Positions 9,097-17,851 are shown, counted from the first letter of the stretch. The stretch: DNA of 64,000 bases from Lactiplantibacillus paraplantarum (GCF_003641145.1 NZ_CP032744.1:2294001-2358000), one strand, 5' to 3'. Notes: generated by a model from the sequence alone, not told the origin. Translations and numbers: made by a program.

Positions 9097-9127
9097 AAAA
9101 AAGTCTGGATACGTTCCAGACTTTTTT
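9097..9127 (+). terminator. Terminator of the usp gene
   Basis: Perfect stem AAAAAAGTCTGGA / TCCAGACTTTTTT immediately after the stop codon, rich in T on the 3' side. Confidence 0.9.
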
Positions 9128-9178
9128 AGTGGCTTCCGTGCGTTGCCTCGTCTTCCCCGTTATAAAGGAGCTTCATTC

Positions 9179-10081
9179 ATGACCTGGACTTATCAACTTA
9201 CCATCCCGCCTAGTTTGAATCAACAGTCGATTCGGACTTGTCTTCAGACTTGGCTGATTCCCAAGCGTATTCAGGGCCAGTTACGCCAAACGCGTCGAAT
9301 CCAACTGAACGGTGCACCAACGTCGATTGCACAAGTCGTTACTACTGGTGATTGCCTGACGTTAACGTTTATCCCCAGTGACTTTCGGACCCCGACCTCG
9401 AACTATATTGCGATTGCCACGGCCCCAGCCACGATTTTATATCAAAGCAGCGATCTGTTAGTCGTCGATAAACCCGCTGGCGTGAAATCGCATCCTAATC
9501 AACCGGGTGAAACTGGATCAATTTTAAACGACCTAGCAGCCACACTCCAGCCAACTCAACAAGCCCCGTACATGGTTCACCGATTAGATCAAATGACCTC
9601 TGGTGCGATGCTAGTCGCATTGAACCCGGTTGTCGTCCCGATCCTGGACCGTTTAATCAGCGATAAGCAAATTCGCCGGACTTATTATGCTTGGGTACGT
9701 GGTCACTTTGCCGCGCCAACCGGGCATTTCACTGCACCAATCGGTCACGATGCTACCGACAAACGCAAACGCTGGGTCAACACGGCCGATGCACAACCAG
9801 CACTCACCGACTACCAAGTATGTGCAACCACCGCCCATCAGAGTTTAGTTAAACTGACCTTGCATACTGGCCGCACCCATCAGCTACGGGTCCACTTGGC
9901 CGCCAGTGACCACCCGATTATCGGTGATCCACTTTACGACTCGCAAGCGGAGTCGGCGCCCCGGCTGATGCTCCATGCCCAATTATTGGATTTGCAACTT
10001 CCGTTTAGCACCACACGGGTGACGGTACCGGCCCCACTGCCAGCGGTGTTTCAATCGCCAGCTACAATTGATGGGTATTAA
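9179..10081 (+). CDS. RluA/RluD-family RNA pseudouridine synthase
   Basis: A 300-residue cytosolic enzyme that isomerises uridine to pseudouridine in rRNA or tRNA. The signature MVHRLDQMTSGAMLVAL lies near residue 145, with the catalytic Asp in HRLD. Upstream is LLVVDKPAGVKSHPNQ (about 97-112), and near the C-terminus KLTLHTGRTHQLRVHLA and HPIIGDPLY, all typical of RluA-type proteins. The N-terminal S4-like part is present but diverged. I choose the ATG at 9179, preceded by AAAGGAG at nine bases, rather than the one 12 codons upstream. The target uridine cannot be read from the sequence. Confidence 0.9.
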   Translation: MTWTYQLTIPPSLNQQSIRTCLQTWLIPKRIQGQLRQTRRIQLNGAPTSIAQVVTTGDCLTLTFIPSDFRTPTSNYIAIATAPATILYQSSDLLVVDKPAGVKSHPNQPGETGSILNDLAATLQPTQQAPYMVHRLDQMTSGAMLVALNPVVVPILDRLISDKQIRRTYYAWVRGHFAAPTGHFTAPIGHDATDKRKRWVNTADAQPALTDYQVCATTAHQSLVKLTLHTGRTHQLRVHLAASDHPIIGDPLYDSQAESAPRLMLHAQLLDLQLPFSTTRVTVPAPLPAVFQSPATIDGY

Positions 10082-10088
10082 GTATGCC

Positions 10089-10131
10089 AAAAAGATGATC
10101 CGCTTTTTAGATCAAGCAGACCATCTTTTTT
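10089..10131. terminator. Bidirectional terminator between convergent genes
   Basis: Stem AAAAGATGATC / GACCATCTTTT with one mismatch and an 18-base loop, T-rich on both strands. It serves the pseudouridine synthase gene and the convergent small gene at 10134. Confidence 0.8.
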
Positions 10132-10133
10132 GA

Positions 10134-10334
10134 CTATTTTTCATTTACCAATATCAACAGCCCACTCATCACCGCCAAAACAACGCCCACTGCCATGCCC
10201 TTGAGCGGCTCACGAACAATTGGGGTCGCGGTCAAAGCTTCGACCATGGCACCACCTAAATATGTTACTACGAGACCCAGTACGGCGCCCCAAAAGATTG
10301 TGACTAGTAAACTAGCCAGCCACGTTGTCTTCAT
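10134..10334 (-). CDS. Small two-helix membrane protein, probably DUF2929 (YjzD-like)
   Basis: I take the ATG at 10334, eight bases after GGAGG, giving 66 residues; a longer frame lacks a binding site. It has two transmembrane helices (about residues 5-28 and 44-62) with a short loop. Size, the TIFWGAVLG pattern and the two-helix layout resemble DUF2929/YjzD proteins of Firmicutes, whose function is unknown. This family call is from memory and tentative. The gene is single. Confidence 0.6.
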   Translation of the reverse strand: MKTTWLASLLVTIFWGAVLGLVVTYLGGAMVEALTATPIVREPLKGMAVGVVLAVMSGLLILVNEK

Positions 10335-10517
10335 TGATAGCTCCTCCAATATGGTCAGGTCATGCCGGACCTTTTGATTGAGTGTATCAAAGCAACTGAG
10401 TGTTTGCAAATTAATTTATTACAACTATAACTTATATTTAATAAATCAGTAACCATCATACTTCACTAATTGAGGCTCATAGACGATTAATCTTCTATAA
10501 AACCATTGATGTTAGCA

Positions 10518-10564
10518 TAAAAATCGCTCAACACCCCTATTCGAATACTAGGTGTTGAGCGATT
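10518..10564 (-). terminator. Terminator of the glycosyltransferase gene
   Basis: Perfect 14-bp arms AATCGCTCAACACC / GGTGTTGAGCGATT (10522-10535, 10551-10564), followed on the minus strand by TTTTTATG. Confidence 0.88.
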
Positions 10565-10586
10565 AACTGATCCGACATCTAACCAA

Positions 10587-11741
10587 TTACTGTCCCTCAT
10601 TACTCCAATCTGCGTACCAATTCGATTCAACGACTGTTTGGGGCACGTACTGACGAGTCAATAATGCCAACCACTGCCGGACAATTTTACTTAGCGTAAA
10701 GTCACGACTGCGTTGTCGCGCCCGCATCGCATAAATCTCTCGCTGTTGCTGATCGGCTAATAGCGGTAGCAAACCATTTATCAACTGATTAACATCTCGT
10801 GCTGGTGTCAGAACACCATGCCGCCCCGCCTGTAAATACTCAGCTGAACCTGTATTCCACATCGAAATAATCGGTAACCCCATGGTCATCGCCTCGCCCA
10901 TGACTAGTGGCATACCTTCCCAACGCGACGTCATCATGAAGACACTGGCGCGTTGATAATGTTGTCTTAACTCTGTATCCTTCAATGCCCCCCGATAAAT
11001 AATCCGACCACGAACACCGAGTTCATCCATCAAGCGGTAAAACGTCGTCATCTGAGCTTGCGGACCAGAACCCGCCACTGCTATTTGCCAGTCGTCCGGT
11101 AGCGCTCGCGCAACAGTTAATAAGTAGTCTAAGCCCTTATGTTGCATATCAATGCGCCCCGTATAGGCAATGACATGTTGCGCCAGATCCGCACGTTGCC
11201 CCCGCGCCTGCATTGTCGGTGGATTATAAATCTTAACCGTATGCGAGTTAAACCGCGAATACCCTTCCCAATCATAGTCCGTTAATGTCACTACCGTATC
11301 GGCTGCCAGCAGTCCGGCGACGAGTTCATCTTGCATCTGAACATAATATTGATTCAAATACACATCAATATTATTATGCATCCAGGCAATCACATTAATC
11401 CGTGGCAATTGCCGTTTAATTGCTGGTGCAAAGCTCGTTAGCAACCCTCCTGGTAAGATGATTGCATCATACGCCCCCGTCTCTAAAGTAGCTAATAAGT
11501 CTGCTAATTGGGACGCATATACAGTTAACGGTGCCGCACCAAAATAATTTAACACAGCATTACTAGCCGGCCGCCGCGCAGTAATTAACGGCGCGTTCAA
11601 TTCATAAAAAGCTCGGGGTTGGGCCAGCGAATAGAAGGCAACGTCTGCTTGTGACGTCAACGCATTGCCCAGTACGGTCGTTGCGCGCTTGACGCCATCC
11701 ATTACTAAATTCTCAACTGCTAGTAAAATTTTCATTCGCAT
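10587..11741 (-). CDS. Glycosyltransferase family 4 (GT-B fold)
   Basis: A 384-residue protein starting MRMKILLAVENLVMDGVKRA. It has a GT-B layout: an N-terminal Rossmann-like acceptor domain with a conserved Gly in ILPGGLLTS, then a nucleotide-sugar domain with GRIDMQHKGLDYLL (about residues 205-218), VAGSGPQ, and the E-x7-E motif in MTSRWEGMPLVMGEAMTMGLPII (split here as MTSRWEGMPLVMGEAM and GLPII). Members transfer sugars to lipids, teichoic acids or proteins; the acceptor is unknown. I place the start at the ATG 11741 for the reason given under the leader hairpin. It is single, not in a capsule cluster. Confidence 0.85.
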   Translation of the reverse strand: MRMKILLAVENLVMDGVKRATTVLGNALTSQADVAFYSLAQPRAFYELNAPLITARRPASNAVLNYFGAAPLTVYASQLADLLATLETGAYDAIILPGGLLTSFAPAIKRQLPRINVIAWMHNNIDVYLNQYYVQMQDELVAGLLAADTVVTLTDYDWEGYSRFNSHTVKIYNPPTMQARGQRADLAQHVIAYTGRIDMQHKGLDYLLTVARALPDDWQIAVAGSGPQAQMTTFYRLMDELGVRGRIIYRGALKDTELRQHYQRASVFMMTSRWEGMPLVMGEAMTMGLPIISMWNTGSAEYLQAGRHGVLTPARDVNQLINGLLPLLADQQQREIYAMRARQRSRDFTLSKIVRQWLALLTRQYVPQTVVESNWYADWSNEGQ

Positions 11742-11776
11742 CGTTGACTGGTTATGATCCGACCAGTCGCTCCTTT
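11742..11776 (-). promoter_or_regulatory. Ribosome-binding site separated from the start by a hairpin
   Basis: On the minus strand AAAGGAGC (11769-11776) is followed at once by a perfect 7-bp hairpin, GACTGGT/ACCAGTC (11762-11768 with 11746-11752), then AACG and ATG. Linear spacing from the site to this ATG is about 29 bases, but only about five if the hairpin is folded. No start codon stands at normal distance from the site, and the upstream ATG at 11795 has no Shine-Dalgarno. I infer that the hairpin brings the site and start together. Confidence 0.5.
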
Positions 11777-11888
11777 CCACGTAAGTTCGGTTCATGGAAC
11801 CGGAATTGATGATATGTGCCCATTTATCAGCCCATTCATCTCTGACTAACCGCTATTACCATCACTAATGCCAATTCGGGATAGCGTT

Positions 11889-11894
11889 ATTATA
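11889..11894 (-). promoter_or_regulatory. Extended -10 box for the glycosyltransferase gene
   Basis: Perfect TATAAT preceded by TGT on the minus strand; no good -35 is visible, as is usual for extended -10 promoters. The rest of 11895-12112 is AT-rich and shows no gene. Confidence 0.5.
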
Positions 11895-12112
11895 ACAGGA
11901 ATAATTAAAAAGCGATTAAAATATGCTTAGTATACGTATATTAACTATTCTTAGGGTGACTTGTGATTACCACACATAATTATTCTTAACTTGCCATGGC
12001 TAGTATCAGAACGTCTCAAACTACTTTTCCGTTTAAATTAAGGCGCATTCAAAAAATGGTTATCCTAAATTCAATGGTTATTTATTGACTATTTGAATAG
12101 CTTGGTGTACAC

Positions 12113-12160
12113 AAAAATAGCGTTGCTACTGGAGGCACAGGCCAGTAGCAACGCTATTTT
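12113..12160 (-). terminator. Terminator of the phosphoketolase gene
   Basis: Perfect 17-bp arms AATAGCGTTGCTACTGG / CCAGTAGCAACGCTATT followed on the minus strand by TTTTTGTG. Confidence 0.9.
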
Positions 12161-12180
12161 CAAATTAAGATTTTAACTGC

Positions 12181-14547
12181 TTATTTTAAACCCTTCCATT
12201 GCCAATCATTAACTTCTGGCAAATCGGTTCCGGCATCCCGAATGTATGCATTGTGTTTAGCAAGCATGTTATCCATGGATTGAACAAAGGCCGCACCGGT
12301 GTTTTCCATTGCTGGTTGCGCCGCAATCGCCGTCTTAGCTAAGTCGAAACGATCCATTTGGTTCATGACCCGTACGTCGAATGGTGTGGTAATATCACCA
12401 TTTTCACGGTAACCGTGGACGTATAAGTTATGGTTGTGACGATCGAAGAAGATGTCACGAACTAAATCTTCGTAACCGTGGAAAGCAAAGACCACTGGTT
12501 TGTCCTTAGTAAAGTAATGGTCAAATTCAGCATCTGACAAGCCCCGTGGATCCTTTTCAGGACTACGCAACTTCAAGATGTCGACCACGTTCACGAAACG
12601 AATCTTCATCTCTGGGAAACTGTCGTGTAGTAATTGGATGGCAGCCAACGTTTCAAGCGTTGGTTCCGTCCCAGCAGCTGCAAAGACGATGTCTGGTTCG
12701 CTACCTTGATCCGTGCTTGCCCAGTCAATGATACCAAGACCATTGTCAACTAATTGTTTAGCTTCTTCAATGCTGAACCATTGTTGACGTGGGTGTTTTG
12801 ACGTAACCACGTAGTTGATCTTTTCTTGGCTCCGGAAAATGACGTCACCGACAGCTAATAACGTGTTGGCATCGGCTGGTAAATATTCGCGAATGTATTC
12901 TGGTTTCTTTTCGGCCAAATGAGTCAACGCACCTGGATCTTGGTGGGTGTAACCATTATGGTCTTGTTGGAATACAGTTGAAGCCGCGATAATGTTAAGT
13001 GATGGGTACTTTTTACGCCAATCAAGTTCATTGGCTTTACGTAACCACTTGAAGTGTTGCGTCAACATTGAGTCCACAACGCGTAGGAAGGCTTCATAAC
13101 TGGCAAATAACCCATGACGTCCAGTTAAGACGTAACCTTCTAACCAACCTTCAGCTTGGTGTTCAGATAACTGAGCATCTAAGACCCGGCCAGCTGGAGC
13201 TTCATATTGGTCACTATCTGGATGAATGTCTTCCATCCATTGACGATTAGTGGTTTCGAAGACACCATATAAGCGGTTAGACATGGTTTCATCAGGTCCG
13301 AACAACCGGAAGTTATCAGGATTCTTCTTGATGACATCCCGCAAATAGTCTGACCAAACAAGCATATCTTGCTTAACATTCGCGCCTTCCTTGGACGTAT
13401 CGACCGCATAATCCCGGAAGTTTGGTAAGTTCAAGGCTTTCGGATCAACCCCACCATTGGTGATTGGGTTAGCTGCCATCCGACTGTCCCCAGTAGGAAT
13501 AATTTCTTTAATATCATCCTTCAAAGAACCATCTTCATTGAAGAGTTCCTTTGGTTGATATGATTCAAGCCAATCAACTAAAGCGTCCGCATGTTCCATG
13601 TCATTTTGATCAACAGGAATCGGAATTTGATGGGCCCGGAATGAACCTTCAATCTTATCGCCGTCCCATGACTTAGGACCAGTCCAGCCCTTAGGTGCAC
13701 GGAAAACGATCATTGGCCATACTGGCAACGTCGCATCGTCATTTTCACGAGCATGCTTCTGGATTGCCTTGATCTTTTCAACGGCTTCATCCATGGCTTT
13801 AGCTAAGACTGGGTGAACCTTTTCAGGATCGTCACCTTCAACGAAGATTGGTTCCCAGTTCATGCTTTCGAAGTATTCCTTAATCTTAGCATCAGAAGTC
13901 CGACCAAAAATCGTTGGGTTAGAAATCTTAAAACCATTTAAGTTCAAGATTGGTAACACTGCCCCGTCATTGATTGGGTTAATGAACTTCGTTGATTGCC
14001 ATGAAGTTGCTAATGGACCCGTTTCGGATTCCCCATCACCAACAACGACCGCTGCAATTTCGTCAGGATTGTCAAGAATTGCCCCAACCCCGTGTGAAAT
14101 TGAGTAACCTAGTTCGCCACCTTCGTGGATTGAACCAGGTGTTTCAGGTGCCGCATGGGAAGCAACCCCACCTGGGAATGAGAATTGCTTGAAGAGTTTC
14201 TGCATTCCTTCAACATCCTGCGTAATTTCTGGATAAATATCGGTGTAAGTACCGTCAAGATAAGAGTTTGAAACCATCACTTGACCACCATGACCTGGAC
14301 CTTCAACGTAGAACATCTTCAAACCGTACTTGTTAATAACCCGGTTAAGGTGCGCGTAGATAAAGTTTTGACCGGCAATCGTCCCCCAGTGACCAATTGG
14401 ATGAACCTTAACGTCACTGGCCTTCAATGGCTGTTGTAATAATGGATTATCTTTTAAATAAAGTTGCCCAACTGATAAGTAGTTGGCTGCCCGCCAGTAC
14501 TTATCAACTTTTTGCAAATATGCTGGTGATGAGTAATCTGTTGTCAT
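12181..14547 (-). CDS. xfp: Xylulose-5-phosphate/fructose-6-phosphate phosphoketolase
   Basis: The 788-residue thiamine diphosphate enzyme cleaves xylulose 5-phosphate (and often fructose 6-phosphate) with phosphate to acetyl phosphate and glyceraldehyde 3-phosphate or erythrose 4-phosphate. It is the key step of heterolactic pentose use. Visible motifs: [14 protein letters not shown] near residue 51, [28 protein letters not shown] (about 130-149), and the ThDP motif [11 protein letters not shown] (about 170-180) continuing to NLNGFKIS. The C-terminal domain carries [14 protein letters not shown]. Length is standard. The ATG follows AAGGAG at eight bases. Monocistronic. Its promoter carries a cre-like box and a second putative operator (see those entries). 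Confidence 0.97.
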   Translation of the reverse strand: MTTDYSSPAYLQKVDKYWRAANYLSVGQLYLKDNPLLQQPLKASDVKVHPIGHWGTIAGQNFIYAHLNRVINKYGLKMFYVEGPGHGGQVMVSNSYLDGTYTDIYPEITQDVEGMQKLFKQFSFPGGVASHAAPETPGSIHEGGELGYSISHGVGAILDNPDEIAAVVVGDGESETGPLATSWQSTKFINPINDGAVLPILNLNGFKISNPTIFGRTSDAKIKEYFESMNWEPIFVEGDDPEKVHPVLAKAMDEAVEKIKAIQKHARENDDATLPVWPMIVFRAPKGWTGPKSWDGDKIEGSFRAHQIPIPVDQNDMEHADALVDWLESYQPKELFNEDGSLKDDIKEIIPTGDSRMAANPITNGGVDPKALNLPNFRDYAVDTSKEGANVKQDMLVWSDYLRDVIKKNPDNFRLFGPDETMSNRLYGVFETTNRQWMEDIHPDSDQYEAPAGRVLDAQLSEHQAEGWLEGYVLTGRHGLFASYEAFLRVVDSMLTQHFKWLRKANELDWRKKYPSLNIIAASTVFQQDHNGYTHQDPGALTHLAEKKPEYIREYLPADANTLLAVGDVIFRSQEKINYVVTSKHPRQQWFSIEEAKQLVDNGLGIIDWASTDQGSEPDIVFAAAGTEPTLETLAAIQLLHDSFPEMKIRFVNVVDILKLRSPEKDPRGLSDAEFDHYFTKDKPVVFAFHGYEDLVRDIFFDRHNHNLYVHGYRENGDITTPFDVRVMNQMDRFDLAKTAIAAQPAMENTGAAFVQSMDNMLAKHNAYIRDAGTDLPEVNDWQWKGLK

Positions 14548-14596
14548 TTCAAAACACTCCTTAATTTGCTTTTCACTTGAACGTTAACAGTCTAAA

Positions 14597-14610
14597 TGTT
14601 TTCGTTTACA
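14597..14610 (-). promoter_or_regulatory. cre-like box (CcpA) at the phosphoketolase promoter
   Basis: Minus-strand TGTAAACGAAAACA fits the cre consensus TGWAANCGNTNWCA with one mismatch. It covers the predicted start point (about 14610), the usual position for carbon catabolite repression. Consistent with phosphoketolase being repressed by glucose. The site is inferred from sequence only. Confidence 0.7.
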
Positions 14611-14616
14611 AGTTCT

Positions 14617-14644
14617 ATTTTAACAACTCATTTTAAAAAATCAA
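14617..14644 (-). promoter_or_regulatory. Phosphoketolase promoter
   Basis: Minus-strand TTGATT (14639-14644), 16-base spacer ending in TGT, and TAAAAT (14617-14622). It lies between the cre-like box and the operator-like palindrome at 14655. Confidence 0.65.
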
Positions 14645-14654
14645 CCTTTTTGTT

Positions 14655-14672
14655 AATTGGGACGGTCCAATT
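14655..14672. promoter_or_regulatory. Operator-like palindrome shared with the gntR promoter region
   Basis: The 18-base AATTGGGACGGTCCAATT is a near-palindrome centred about 53 bases upstream of the predicted phosphoketolase start. The 13-mer ACGGTCCAATTTT (14662-14674) occurs again, on the other strand, at 16431-16443 in front of the GntR gene. A GntR-type dimer is the natural candidate binder. Whether it activates or represses is not visible. Confidence 0.6.
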
Positions 14673-14686
14673 TTGTAAAACGAAAT

Positions 14687-14727
14687 AAAAAAACGAGGCT
14701 GATCCCTTGGGACACCTCGTTTTTTTA
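14687..14727. terminator. Terminator of the gntR-esterase operon
   Basis: Stem ACGAGG/CCTCGT with extended partial pairing, flanked by A7 and T8, so it can act on both strands. It insulates the phosphoketolase promoter from the upstream operon. Confidence 0.8.
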
Positions 14728-14758
14728 TTAAAATATTTTTTTGTGAGTTGTACTGATA

Positions 14759-15607
14759 TTAGTTTGCTTTGATATGCCCAGAATTGACTCCAGCACCTTG
14801 ATTCGTTAACGGCAACCAGTTCAGCGCTTTTAATAGATAACGATCCCAAAAATCCCATTCATGGGCCCCAGAACCAATTAGATACTCATGTGGCACCCGT
14901 TGTGTCGTCAAGAATTGGTCAAATTCATCGTTCACTGGCTTCAAGCCATCACGATCACCAATAGCCATGAAAATTGCAGGTAACTCGACGTGGGCCGTCA
15001 ACAATTGTGTAACCAGTACTTGTGGATTCAACGCTGAACGTCCCGCAGCCGCTAAGTCCGGGCCGAATACTCCGTGCTGATACGCCGCCGTTTCGGCAAA
15101 CCACTGGGGTGCTTGCGGCAATATTTCCATACCCGGCCGCACATTCAGCCCGGCTGACAAACTCACGATTGCGCCAAAAGTGTCGTGAAATTTTAACCCG
15201 TTATACAGCGCACCGTAACCACCCATCGACAAACCACCAATGAAAGTGTGCCGACGATGATGCGATAATGGAAATGTTCGCCGGGTGAAATCAACTAATT
15301 CTTGGCCAACAAACTGACTATACGCTTCTCCTGTCCAAGGATGATCGGTGTAAAAGCTATTTTCACCAGCCGGCATTACGACCGCTAGATTACGTTCATC
15401 CGCCCATCGCTGAATCCGCGTTCCACTGATCCAATCAATCTCACTACCTAAAATGCCATGTAACAAATACAAAGTTGCAAACGGCCCCTGGACGGGTTGC
15501 GGTCTGCCCTGCTCATCTGGAACTAATTTATCCGTTGGCAGACATACAATCAGTGGAACCGTCCGGTGTAAACTGGCCGCCATAAAATTAATCCGAATCA
15601 ATGCCAT
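14759..15607 (-). CDS. Esterase, EstA (tributyrin esterase)/esterase D-like alpha/beta hydrolase
   Basis: A 282-residue cytosolic alpha/beta hydrolase. The oxyanion region YLLHGILGSEIDW is near residue 48, the nucleophile Ser in FIGGLSMGGYGALYNG near residue 125, the likely acid Asp in MAIGDRDGLK near 217, and the His in GSGAHEWDFWDRY near 250. This pattern matches the EstA tributyrin esterases of lactic acid bacteria, which hydrolyse short-chain esters. Substrate in the cell is unknown. It begins 14 bases after the GntR stop, so regulator and esterase form one operon. The assigned start is the ATG at 15607. Confidence 0.85.
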   Translation of the reverse strand: MALIRINFMAASLHRTVPLIVCLPTDKLVPDEQGRPQPVQGPFATLYLLHGILGSEIDWISGTRIQRWADERNLAVVMPAGENSFYTDHPWTGEAYSQFVGQELVDFTRRTFPLSHHRRHTFIGGLSMGGYGALYNGLKFHDTFGAIVSLSAGLNVRPGMEILPQAPQWFAETAAYQHGVFGPDLAAAGRSALNPQVLVTQLLTAHVELPAIFMAIGDRDGLKPVNDEFDQFLTTQRVPHEYLIGSGAHEWDFWDRYLLKALNWLPLTNQGAGVNSGHIKAN

Positions 15608-15621
15608 TGCTATTCCAGCTC

Positions 15622-16347
15622 CTAACTATTCGTCGAAACAAACGTCGTATACTTCATATACTGATAATGAAGCCGCATATTAGAAACTTCGAAGGGGGTC
15701 CCATCATCTAAGAAGAAGATTCCACTCATTAGTCCCACTGGCTCATTAGGTTGCAAGTGCAACAGTTCCTGATCATTCGTATTCGATGCATCCGCCGCAA
15801 TTGATAGAAACGACTTAGTCACGGCCGCATGCAATGTTTCCTGTACATAATTAAAGATTGAACCACTGACCACTTGCCGATTCAACTGCGGCACAAGCTT
15901 GATTGGAATGTAGCCACTCTCAATCATGAAGGGCTGATCATCAAGTAATCGCAGTCGTTTGATTTCATAAACAAACTCGTCAGCCGTTAAAAATAAGTCT
16001 TGTTGCAACTCTTGACTTGCAGGAATGACGCGAAAGTCTAATAATTGAATACTGGGTTGAGCACCCTCAGTATTTAAACTATCCGTAATTCCTAAATTTG
16101 TGCCCTCGTACTTAAATGAAGATTGATTTTTAAGATATAATGGATTAATGAACGTTCCCGAACCCCGCTTCTTGAAAATCAAGCCTTTACTGGCCAGTAC
16201 ATTGAGTGCCCGCTTAATTGAACTGCGGCTCACCTGATACTGTTCGCTAAGACTCCGTTCATCTGGAAGCTTCTTATCAACAAATTCATTCGCCATGATG
16301 CGCTTATTAAGATCGGTGATGACTTGTTGATACACTAAGTCAGCCAT
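15622..16347 (-). CDS. GntR/HutC-family transcriptional regulator with UTRA domain
   Basis: A 241-residue DNA-binding protein. Residues about 1-70 are a GntR winged helix with DERSLSEQYQVSRSSIKRAL and KKRGSGTFI. The remainder is a UTRA effector domain containing EFVYEIKRLRLLDDQPFMIE and GYIPIKLVPQL, and ending in YQYMKYTTFV. HutC-subfamily members usually sense sugar phosphates or other small metabolites; the ligand here is unknown. The ATG at 16347 follows AAAGGAGGG, a near-perfect site. It is co-transcribed with the esterase. The operator-like repeats upstream suggest autoregulation, and a shared copy suggests control of the phosphoketolase. Confidence 0.88.
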   Translation of the reverse strand: MADLVYQQVITDLNKRIMANEFVDKKLPDERSLSEQYQVSRSSIKRALNVLASKGLIFKKRGSGTFINPLYLKNQSSFKYEGTNLGITDSLNTEGAQPSIQLLDFRVIPASQELQQDLFLTADEFVYEIKRLRLLDDQPFMIESGYIPIKLVPQLNRQVVSGSIFNYVQETLHAAVTKSFLSIAADASNTNDQELLHLQPNEPVGLMSGIFFLDDGTPFEVSNMRLHYQYMKYTTFVSTNS

Positions 16348-16381
16348 TGTAATCCCTCCTTTGAGGTTATTTCGTACCTTC

Positions 16382-16387
16382 AGTATA
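16382..16387 (-). promoter_or_regulatory. Extended -10 box of the gntR operon
   Basis: TATACT preceded by TGC on the minus strand, no strong -35. Predicted start near 16375, which puts the operator pair at 16419-16442 about 55 bases upstream, the same distance as at the phosphoketolase promoter. Confidence 0.5.
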
Positions 16388-16403
16388 GCAGAATTATTAG
16401 CGT

Positions 16404-16442
16404 TTGGGTGAATTGTTCCGGTCCATTTATAAAATTGGACCG
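16404..16442. promoter_or_regulatory. Divergent control region: ybaK-like promoter overlapping GntR-type operator
   Basis: Inverted arms CGGTCCA (16419-16425) and TGGACCG (16436-16442) are perfect and 10 bases apart. A plus-strand promoter TTGGGT (16404-16409), 18-base spacer, TATAAA (16428-16433) for the ybaK-like gene runs through them, its -10 lying inside the spacer of the repeat. A bound regulator could thus block the plus-strand gene while lying upstream of its own -10. Confidence 0.6.
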
Positions 16443-16471
16443 TATTTTTAATAAATGTGAGGTTAACTAAA

Positions 16472-16975
16472 ATGTCTAAAAAGAAGAAAAAAGATCAATT
16501 AGGTAAAACACTTGTCGAAAAGATTCTGGATAAGGCCAACATTAGCTACCAACAATACGAGTTTCCAACCGAAACGGAAGGTGATGTCCAACAGTTGCAG
16601 GTCGATCACCTCGGTGTTGACGAGCATCATATCTACAAAACCTTAGCGTTAATTGGTAACAAGACCGGCCCCATCGTTGGTGTCCTGCCGTTAGATGAAC
16701 ACCTGAGCTACAAAAAATTAGCCAAGCTATCGGGCAATAAAAAGGTCGGCATGATTCCATTAAAAGACTTGGAGCGGACGACTGGTTATCAACATGGTGC
16801 GAATACCCCCGTCGGCATTTGGGAGACTAAGAAATTCCCAATCTATCTTGACGAAACGGCTAAGCAACAAGGCAAAATTCTGGTATCTTCCGGTAAAATC
16901 GGTCGTTCGATTGAAATTGACGCTGATGATTTACGCAAACTTGTTCACGGCACTTTTGGCCCAATAACGGAGTAA
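16472..16975 (+). CDS. ybaK: YbaK/EbsC-type aminoacyl-tRNA deacylase
   Basis: A 167-residue cytosolic protein of the YbaK/ProX editing family, which removes misacylated Cys from tRNA-Pro in the studied members. Visible features: LDKANISYQQYEFP (about residues 16-29), VDEHHIYKTLALIGN with the conserved Lys (about 51-65), LSYKKLAKLSGNKKVGMIPL (about 82-101), TTGYQHGANTPVG and ILVSSGKIGRSIEI. These match the fold and the K..G pattern of Cys-tRNA(Pro) deacylases. The ATG at 16472 follows GTGAGG at nine bases; the GTG five codons upstream overlaps the binding site and is unlikely. The broken metalloprotease gene follows four bases later. Confidence 0.88.
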   Translation: MSKKKKKDQLGKTLVEKILDKANISYQQYEFPTETEGDVQQLQVDHLGVDEHHIYKTLALIGNKTGPIVGVLPLDEHLSYKKLAKLSGNKKVGMIPLKDLERTTGYQHGANTPVGIWETKKFPIYLDETAKQQGKILVSSGKIGRSIEIDADDLRKLVHGTFGPITE

Positions 16976-16979
16976 TCTT

Positions 16980-17759
16980 GTGGAAAACTTGATCAAGAAT
17001 AACAGTATTGTCCTGCTGATTATCATCGGCCTACCAGGACTCTTTGCTTGGTTACTAACGAGCGTCAACCGGCAAACTAAAGCAAATCTGGTCAACCATT
17101 ATGGAATCAACAGTCAAGTCTACTGTGGCTTTTTAGGTATCATCATCCACGAACTCAGTCATTTAGTATTAGCACTAATTTTTCGGCATGGTATTCAATC
17201 CGTCAGGCTGCTCAAACGACCGCACCTCCATCCAGAGAATGAGACAGCGGACGATTTAGCATTGGGCTACGTTAACCATACTTGAAATCGACACAGCTTG
17301 TATCAAGTCATCGGTAATTTGTTCATTGGTGTAGCGCCAATTTTTGGATGTACCGCAGCGCTCCTTGGGCTAGATTGGTTCCTAGCTCCTGGCCTTTTTC
17401 AAGCAATTTTCAAATTAGCCGACACTCCTGGACAGCCGCAATGGACGGCTAGCTGGCAAGCTTTAACGAGTACATCGACAAGCTGGTGGCAACTGCTATT
17501 ATTACTAATATTGACCGTTACCATTGTGATTGGCGGCTTTGATCTGAGTCCCGCTGATTACCAAAATAGTGCGATTGGATTATATAGTACCGTGGGCATT
17601 GTGCTTGTACTGACGACGTTGTTAACTTTAATTGGTATTACTAATTGGATTCACACGCTAGTTACTTGGGGACTAATGGTAGCCATCATTTTAGGCTACT
17701 CACTACTCGTGTCACTTGTCGTCATGCTGATAACCCATCTCTTAACAAATCGTGCCTAG
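16980..17759 (+). pseudogene. Membrane zinc-metalloprotease-like gene interrupted by one in-frame TGA
   Basis: One continuous frame of 259 sense codons is cut by TGA at 17283-17285. The first part begins with GTG seven bases after GGAG of the ybaK end, and contains a transmembrane helix and FLGIIIHELSHLVLALIF, where HELSH fits the HExxH zinc motif. The second part (from 17286) continues at once with RHSLYQVIGNLFIGVAPIFG and carries three more helices. The reading NHT-stop-NRHSLYQ suggests TGG changed to TGA. No ribosome-binding site precedes the second part. Unless the stop is read through, only a 101-residue fragment with the metal motif is made. A sequencing error must be excluded. Confidence 0.8.
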
Positions 17760-17851
17760 CACTGGCTTCCTCGCCGTCAACTAATTAACATCAAATTATT
17801 TGAGTCAGCGCCGCAAGTTAAACTCGATTTCAGAAATTAAGATTGGATCAA

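Noticed and set aside
16980..17759. Treating the two frames as separate genes
   Set aside because: The second frame has no start with a binding site and continues the first in the same phase straight after the TGA.
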